Below are positions 6,328 through 10,451 of a stretch of DNA of 10,451 nucleotides, piece after piece. Origin of the DNA: DASPTH01 sp046727575 (GTDB lineage Bacteria; Actinomycetota; Acidimicrobiia; IMCC26256; DASPTH01); assembly GCA_046727575.1 (NCBI GenBank), contig JBKPCV010000217.1:1-10451 (forward strand). The letters are read 5' to 3'. The position numbers and the translations under genes were made by a program. How positions within the stretch are numbered: position 1 is the stretch's first letter; each line of letters opens with the position of its first letter. Below the pieces are notes generated by a model. That model had not been told where the DNA came from, searched no databases, and saw only the letters and a list, made by a program, of their open reading frames with translations.

Positions 6328-7236
6328 TCAGGGGAGGTCGTGTTCGGCGAGGAAGGTGGCGGCGACGTCGGCGGGATCCTGGTGGCGCACGCTGACCTCG
6401 AGCGACATCTTCCGGTACGCGATCGTCGTGATCTGTGCCGAGACCGTGTCGACCACGTCGAGGACCTCGGGTGTCGCGGCGTCCATCCGCACCACGAGCA
6501 GCGGATTGTCGGCGGGCTGGAGGCCTCGGTCGTCGCGCAGCAGGACCGCGTCGCGCGGGATCACGCTGCTCCCGGTGAACAGCAGCGCGACGTCGATCCT
6601 CCCCGACACCAGAGCGCCTCGGGTGGCCGGCCCGCCGGTGTCCAGTTGCTTCACGCTCTTGAAGCGCAAGCCGTAAATGGCGTCGGACGTGCTGCCCAGG
6701 CACAGTGGCCGGGCGACGCACTCGGGCGGTCCGCCGAAGACCATCTTCGGCGCCACCTTCTTCAGGTCGGACACCGTCGTCAGATGGAACTTGTTCGCCG
6801 TCTTGCGCGTCACGTAGAAGCCGTTCACATCGACCGCGGGCGCCGGAGTGCTCGCGATCAGGCCGAGCGGGCGCAATCGCGCCGCGAGCTCGTTGTGGGT
6901 GCGCTGGGTGTCGTGGCTCGGCGTGCCACCGAGGAACTCGAGGAGGGTTCCCTGGTACTCGCCGTAAGCGTCGAACTGACCGTGTTCGAGCTCGCGGAAC
7001 GTCGCTTCGGTCGGCCCCACGTCTGGCCGGAAGTTGACCTGTGCCCCTTTCGCGGCGAGCGCCTGCCCGTAGACCTGTGAGAGCACCTCGGAGCCGACAA
7101 AATTCTTCGAACCGACCGTGATCGCGCCGAGGGCGGCGGATGCCGGCGTCGCGGCGACGCCACCCCAGGTCGAGATGAGGACGGCGACCAGCAGCCCGGT
7201 AGCCGCCTGCCGTGCGCGTGTCGCCCCCGATGACAT
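6328..7236 (-). CDS. Exported OpuAC/ProX/OsmF-type substrate-binding protein
   Basis: Substrate-binding protein of 302 residues from the quaternary-amine (glycine betaine, choline, carnitine) ABC importer family. A signal peptide covers about residues 1-34, with basic start, hydrophobic core ATGLLVAVLIST and probable cleavage after ASA. Family motifs are ITVGSKNFVGSEVLSQVYGQ (39-58), GQFDAYGEYQGTLLEFL (86-102), the paired cysteines in GPPECVARPLCLG (169-181), and PADNPLLVVR (241-250). The protein has no lipobox cysteine, unlike most Gram-positive binding proteins, so it would be secreted or wall-held rather than lipid-anchored. No permease or ATPase partner lies within the window, so it is either an orphan or serves a distant transporter. 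ATG 7236 is chosen for GGAAGG (7244-7249) 7 nt upstream and because the signal peptide starts there. Ligand identity is inferred from the family only; the aromatic cage cannot be placed with confidence. Confidence 0.85.
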   Translation of the reverse strand: MSSGATRARQAATGLLVAVLISTWGGVAATPASAALGAITVGSKNFVGSEVLSQVYGQALAAKGAQVNFRPDVGPTEATFRELEHGQFDAYGEYQGTLLEFLGGTPSHDTQRTHNELAARLRPLGLIASTPAPAVDVNGFYVTRKTANKFHLTTVSDLKKVAPKMVFGGPPECVARPLCLGSTSDAIYGLRFKSVKQLDTGGPATRGALVSGRIDVALLFTGSSVIPRDAVLLRDDRGLQPADNPLLVVRMDAATPEVLDVVDTVSAQITTIAYRKMSLEVSVRHQDPADVAATFLAEHDLP

Positions 7237-7283
7237 CTCGCTACCTTCCCGCCCGCTGCCCCGCCCGTGCCCCGAGATCACAG

Positions 7284-7318
7284 TGTGTGCACGCGTGACG
7301 CACATGGTGGCGCGCCAC
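7284..7318. promoter_or_regulatory. Paired palindromes in the divergent binding-protein/permease region
   Basis: Two adjacent palindromes stand in the 152-nt gap between divergent genes. The first is CACGCGTG (7290-7297), extended by imperfectly matching flanks TGTGTG and ACGCACA (7284-7304). The second is the perfect 12-bp GTGGCGCGCCAC (7307-7318). Their centres are about 19 bp apart, close to two helical turns, which would suit two dimers bound on one face. They lie upstream of the candidate permease -10 at 7339, so a regulator here could act on either gene. No binding family is recognised. Confidence 0.35.
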
Positions 7319-7338
7319 GGGACCCAATGGTGCGCGGC

Positions 7339-7344
7339 TAGCGT
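7339..7344 (+). promoter_or_regulatory. Candidate -10 TAGCGT for the FtsX-type permease
   Basis: TAGCGT followed by TG lies 44 nt before the chosen GTG start and 31 nt before its ribosome binding site, a normal distance for a short leader. It is one of three copies of this hexamer in the window, all placed before genes in the right orientation. No matching -35 element is visible. Confidence 0.4.
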
Positions 7345-7375
7345 TGACCGCCCCCAAACGAGCCGTCGAGCGACC

Positions 7376-7383
7376 GGAAGGAG
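7376..7383 (+). promoter_or_regulatory. Ribosome binding site that sets the permease start
   Basis: GGAAGGAG ends 5 nt before GTG 7389. It is a near-ideal Shine-Dalgarno match and argues against the in-frame TTG at 7344, which would place this site inside the gene. Confidence 0.75.
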
Positions 7384-7388
7384 CAAGC

Positions 7389-9845
7389 GTGGCGGCCTTG
7401 CTCGCTCGCCTGCGCGCCGAGTTGCGCAGGCGCTGGGCGGCGTGGCTCGGGGTGGCTCTGGTTGCAGGTCTCGGCGGCGGCGTCGTCATCGGGCTGGTCG
7501 CCGGTGCCGACCGCAGCACGCGCGCGTACCCCGAGTTCATCCAGAGGATGCACGCGGCCGACGTGGTGGTGGGCGGGCGGAGCCCGTTCGGGTTCGGCGC
7601 CTCGGTCGACCTCGGCGATATCGAGGCGCTCCCTCAGGTCGCGCACAGCGCCCGGACCAGCGTCAGCCTCCTCTTCGCGGGCCGCACCGGCGCCGGGCGC
7701 CGCCTCGGGCCCGTCGATGTGCTGCCGATCATCCCCGACAACGGCCAGCTCGGACGGACCGTCGAGCGTTGGTCGATGGTGTCCGGTCGTGCCGCCGATC
7801 CGCGCCGCGCGAACGAGGCCACCGCGAGCTTCGTGCTGGCGAAGCGCCTCGGTCTCCATGTTGGCAGCACGATCCGGCTGCGCTTCGTGCGCAGCTCGAC
7901 CTTCGCATCGACCGCCGGCGTGCTCCTCAGTGAATTCGGCGCCCGCCTCGCCGGTGATCCGTCGGGCGAGGGCACGACGATCGACGAGCTCGCCGATGGC
8001 CCCGACGTGACGTTCAGGATCGTGGGGATCGAGGCGTCACCCTTAGAGTTCCCCCCGCTCGGCCCTGATCTCTCGCCCGCGCTGCACCTCACTCCGGAGT
8101 TCGGACGCCGGTACGGACAGGTCGTCGTGGCGAGTCCGATGGCGTATGTCCAGCTGAAGAGGCCCGACCTGCTGGACGCGTTCGCGAAGGGCGTCGAGCG
8201 GCTCGCGCAAGGCTCGCCGGTCGGGTTCGTCGTCAGCCGGCAGCTGCAGCAACCCAAGGTCGAGACCTCGATCCACGGACAGGCCGCCGCGCTCCGACTC
8301 GTCGCCCTGCTCGTCCTCCTCGCGGTGCTGCTCGTCGTCGCGCAGGCTCTGATACGACAGGCCTACACGGAGGCGCGCGACGACGGCATCCTGTACGCGC
8401 TCGGCATGTCGCGCCGTGAGCTCTATGTATTGGCGGCCCTCCGTGGGCTCGCGACTGGTGTCATCGCGGCGGCGCTCGCGGTCGTCGTCGCGCTGTTCAT
8501 CTCGCCGTTCATGCCGATCGGGATCGCGCGGACCGCCGAGCTCAACCGCGGGTTCGAGGTCGACGCTGCAATATGTGGGCTCGGTGCCCTTGCGGTGGTC
8601 GCGATCGTCGTCGCGCTCCGTGTCCTCGCTGCCTGGCGCGTGGTGCGTGCGGGCCGCGCCTCGCGGTTTTCACGACGGACGCCCGTCGCCCTGCAGCTGC
8701 TGGACCGCGTGACTTTGCCGCCGACCGCCGACGCCGGAGTGCGTTTCGCGCTCGATCCCGGCCGCGGCGCGACCGCGGTGCCGGTCTGGGCGAGCGTGCT
8801 GGGCATCACGCTCACGCTGGCGCTCCTCGCCGGGCTCTGGTCGTTCCAGGCGAGCCTCCGACACCTGCTCGACACACCGCATCTCTACGGGTGGAACTGG
8901 AGTGTGAAGAGCGGTGCCCCGGCCCTGCCGCAGCTGTCCGACGCGCTGGTCCCGGCGTTCGAGCAGGATCCCTCGGTCGCTGCTCTCGCGTCGGGCACGG
9001 TCACGCAGGCCGAGTTGGGCTTGCAGCGCGTCGACGTCCTCGGGCTGAAGCAGGACATCGGGACCGTCGCACCGACCGTGCTCCAAGGTCGCCTTCCGCG
9101 TCGTGCGAACGAGGTGATGCTCGGCACGTCGACGCTCGACAAGGCGGGTCTCCGGATCGGCGACATCGCGGTGTTGCGCCTCGGGAATGCGGCGTCGGGC
9201 CTGAAGGTGGTCGGGCGCGGCGTTTTTCCCGAGTTCGGGGACAACGGACGCCTCGGCAACGGCGTGTACGTCACGTACGCGGCCCTGCGTCGCCTCCTCC
9301 CTCAGGCGCAGCAGAACGTGTTCCTCGTCCGCTTCCGTGGCGACACCAACATCGCCGCGAACGTGCACCATCTTCGCCTCGCGCTCGACCCGGTCCCGAC
9401 TCGTTCCACGGGGCGACCGCGCGAGCTCCAGGAACTCGCCGACGTCACCGGGCTCCCGACCGTGCTCGGAGCCGTGCTCGTGCTGCTCGCCGCCGCGACG
9501 CTCGCCCACACGCTCATGACGTCCGTGCGGCGACGGAGGCACGAGGTCGCGGTGCTCGAGGCGCTCGGTTTCGTCCGTCGACAGATCTGGCTCACGCTCC
9601 TGTGGGAAGCGGCGACACTCGTGGCCATCGGACTGCTCGTCGGGCTCCCGTTGGGCGCGCTACTCGGCCGGTTCACATGGAGCGTCTTCGCCGACGGCCT
9701 GGGCGCAGTACCCGAACCGCAGGTTGCGTGGATACCGCTGCTCCTCGCCATCCCGATCGCGTTCCTGGCTGCGAGCGCAATCGCGGCGATGCCGGCGTGG
9801 TTCGCGACCCGCATGCGGCCCGCGGCCGCGCTTCGCGCGGAGTAG
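7389..9845 (+). CDS. FtsX/MacB-type ABC permease, large two-module form, no ATPase
   Basis: Membrane protein of 818 residues with the doubled FtsX-like permease layout. Predicted helices lie at about 19-38, 301-322, 350-375, 395-417, 465-485, 690-710, 740-765 and 780-802. Two large extracellular domains separate them, at about 40-300 and 490-685. Cytoplasmic loops carry the coupling-type segments DDGILYALGMSRRELYVLAALRG (331-353) and RHEVAVLEALGFVRRQIWLTLLWE (717-740), which dock onto an ABC ATPase in this family. The C-terminus ends RPAAALRAE, the usual FtsX-family ending. Such permeases do not translocate small solutes but use ATP-driven movement to act on lipoproteins, lipids, peptides or cell-wall enzymes. 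The expected LolD/MacB-like ATPase gene is not adjacent: upstream is a divergent binding protein and downstream an SDR. It must pair with an ATPase elsewhere, or its partner was lost. Confidence 0.88.
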   Translation: MAALLARLRAELRRRWAAWLGVALVAGLGGGVVIGLVAGADRSTRAYPEFIQRMHAADVVVGGRSPFGFGASVDLGDIEALPQVAHSARTSVSLLFAGRTGAGRRLGPVDVLPIIPDNGQLGRTVERWSMVSGRAADPRRANEATASFVLAKRLGLHVGSTIRLRFVRSSTFASTAGVLLSEFGARLAGDPSGEGTTIDELADGPDVTFRIVGIEASPLEFPPLGPDLSPALHLTPEFGRRYGQVVVASPMAYVQLKRPDLLDAFAKGVERLAQGSPVGFVVSRQLQQPKVETSIHGQAAALRLVALLVLLAVLLVVAQALIRQAYTEARDDGILYALGMSRRELYVLAALRGLATGVIAAALAVVVALFISPFMPIGIARTAELNRGFEVDAAICGLGALAVVAIVVALRVLAAWRVVRAGRASRFSRRTPVALQLLDRVTLPPTADAGVRFALDPGRGATAVPVWASVLGITLTLALLAGLWSFQASLRHLLDTPHLYGWNWSVKSGAPALPQLSDALVPAFEQDPSVAALASGTVTQAELGLQRVDVLGLKQDIGTVAPTVLQGRLPRRANEVMLGTSTLDKAGLRIGDIAVLRLGNAASGLKVVGRGVFPEFGDNGRLGNGVYVTYAALRRLLPQAQQNVFLVRFRGDTNIAANVHHLRLALDPVPTRSTGRPRELQELADVTGLPTVLGAVLVLLAAATLAHTLMTSVRRRRHEVAVLEALGFVRRQIWLTLLWEAATLVAIGLLVGLPLGALLGRFTWSVFADGLGAVPEPQVAWIPLLLAIPIAFLAASAIAAMPAWFATRMRPAAALRAE

Positions 9846-9873
9846 TCGGTACGGAGGCGCGAGCGGCTCGCAG

Positions 9874-9879
9874 TAGCGT
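9874..9879 (+). promoter_or_regulatory. Candidate -10 TAGCGT, leaderless start of second SDR
   Basis: TAGCGT followed by CG ends 9 nt before the ATG at 9889, so transcription would begin at or within a few bases of the start codon. The gap from the permease stop is 43 nt. No Shine-Dalgarno sequence lies at a usable distance; GGAGG at 9853-9857 is 31 nt away. This fits a leaderless or nearly leaderless mRNA, which is common in actinobacteria. Confidence 0.42.
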
Positions 9880-9888
9880 CGAGCGCCG

Positions 9889-10451
9889 ATGGGCCGGGTG
9901 GACGGGAAGGTCGCGATCGTCACGGGTGGAGGATCGGGGATCGGCGAGGCCACCGCCCACCTGCTCGCGGCGGAGGGCGCGGCGGTCGTGGTCGACGATA
10001 TCCGTGGCAAGGAAGCCGACCGCGTGACGCGCGCGATCGCCGCCGAGGGCTGTCGCGTAGTCTCGATCGACGCCGACGTCAGCGACGAAGCGCAGGTCGA
10101 GGCCATGGTCGCGAAGGCCGTGCGCGAGTTCGGGCGCCTCGACTTCCTCCACAACAACGCCGCGCTCACGGAACCCACGCAGTTCGCGAAGGACCAGGCC
10201 GTCGTCGACATGGACGTCGACACGTGGGAACGAGTGATGGCGAACAACCTGCTTGGTGTGATGCTCGGGTGCAAGCACGCGGTGCCGGTGATGCGGGAGG
10301 GCGGCGGAGGCTCGATCGTCAACATGTCGTCGGGTTCGGCGAAGTTCGGCGACTTCCAACTCTCGGCGTACAGCGCCTCCAAAGCAGCGCTTCACGCGCT
10401 CACGCGGTCGGTCGCGGTGCAGCACGGGCGCGATCGGATCCGAGTCAACAC
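9889..10451 (+). CDS. Classical SDR oxidoreductase, 3' end outside window
   Basis: The first 187 residues of a short-chain dehydrogenase, open to the right edge. The cofactor motif TGGGSGIG is at residues 12-19, acidic residues D36-D37 end the second strand and favour NAD(H), DADVSD is at 61-66, and the catalytic residues are Ser148, Tyr161 and Lys165 (YSASK), with Asn120 in ANNLLG. The usual NNAG is NNAA here (residues 89-92), a mild variant. About 60-75 more residues are expected beyond the window. ATG 9889 is the first possible start, because TAG at 9874-9876 is in frame upstream. It follows the permease on the same strand but has its own candidate promoter, so it is likely separate. The substrate is unknown; homologues are annotated variously as 3-oxoacyl-ACP reductases, glucose dehydrogenases or steroid dehydrogenases. 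Confidence 0.88.
   Translation, partial: MGRVDGKVAIVTGGGSGIGEATAHLLAAEGAAVVVDDIRGKEADRVTRAIAAEGCRVVSIDADVSDEAQVEAMVAKAVREFGRLDFLHNNAALTEPTQFAKDQAVVDMDVDTWERVMANNLLGVMLGCKHAVPVMREGGGGSIVNMSSGSAKFGDFQLSAYSASKAALHALTRSVAVQHGRDRIRVN

Noticed and set aside
6250..7080. Plus-strand open frame opposite the binding protein
   Set aside because: No family resemblance, and the minus strand shows a signal peptide and solute-binding motifs.
7344..7349. TTGACC as a -35 box for the permease
   Set aside because: A -10 at the normal spacing would fall at about 7367 with transcription starting on the ribosome binding site, and no TAnnnT is present there.
8670..9542. Minus-strand open frame opposite the permease
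   Set aside because: Arg/Glu/His-rich shadow without recognisable domain; the permease frame has clear helices and family motifs.
8573..10027. Long plus-strand frame crossing from the permease into the second SDR
   Set aside because: Low-complexity Arg/Ala/Gly-rich text, and it spans two real genes in a different frame.

Overview
This is a GC-rich chromosomal window, probably from an actinobacterium. The gene set (single-domain MFE-2-like SDR, LLM-class flavin oxidoreductase, MEDS/HATPase sensor, GT39-like membrane glycosyltransferase, cytochrome P450 beside an IclR-type regulator) is what uncultured Acidimicrobiia/Thermoleophilia-like genomes often carry. That placement is an inference from gene content and base composition; there is no rRNA or other marker gene to confirm it. 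I see no tRNA, rRNA, CRISPR array, transposase or phage gene.

Layout. 1-876: a bacterial cytochrome P450 on the minus strand. It runs off the left edge at the heme-cysteine codon, is broken by three frameshifts, and lacks its N-terminus. 873-1220: the C-terminal part of an IclR-type regulator on the plus strand, lacking its DNA-binding half. The two remnants meet head-to-head at about 873-885. 1276-2883: a membrane glycosyltransferase of GT-C type. 2887-3798 (minus): an SDR resembling the dehydrogenase domain of peroxisomal multifunctional enzyme 2. It faces the glycosyltransferase with a 3-nt gap and is divergent from 4008-5141, an LLM-class flavin oxidoreductase. 5156-5204 holds a strong inverted repeat between the converging oxidoreductase and 5189-6217 (minus), a MEDS-domain sensor with a serine-kinase-type ATPase domain. 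6328-7236 (minus): an exported OpuAC/ProX/OsmF-type substrate-binding protein, upstream of the sensor on the same strand. 7389-9845: a large FtsX/MacB-type permease without its ATPase, divergent from the binding protein. 9889-10451: a second classical SDR that runs off the right edge.

Functional reading. The two SDRs, the LLM oxidoreductase and the P450 remnant suggest oxidative catabolism of lipid or steroid-like substrates, a common theme in these lineages. The binding protein and sensor could form a two-gene unit that links extracellular solute or osmotic state to anti-sigma-type signalling, but this rests only on gene order. The hexamer TAGCGT occurs three times in the window by hand search, each time just upstream of a gene and in its orientation, so it is a good candidate -10 element. 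The second SDR is probably read from a leaderless or nearly leaderless mRNA. I do not see a clearly new multi-gene system. The points most worth a second look are the double-truncation junction, the shared promoter motif, and the orphan transport components beside a MEDS sensor.
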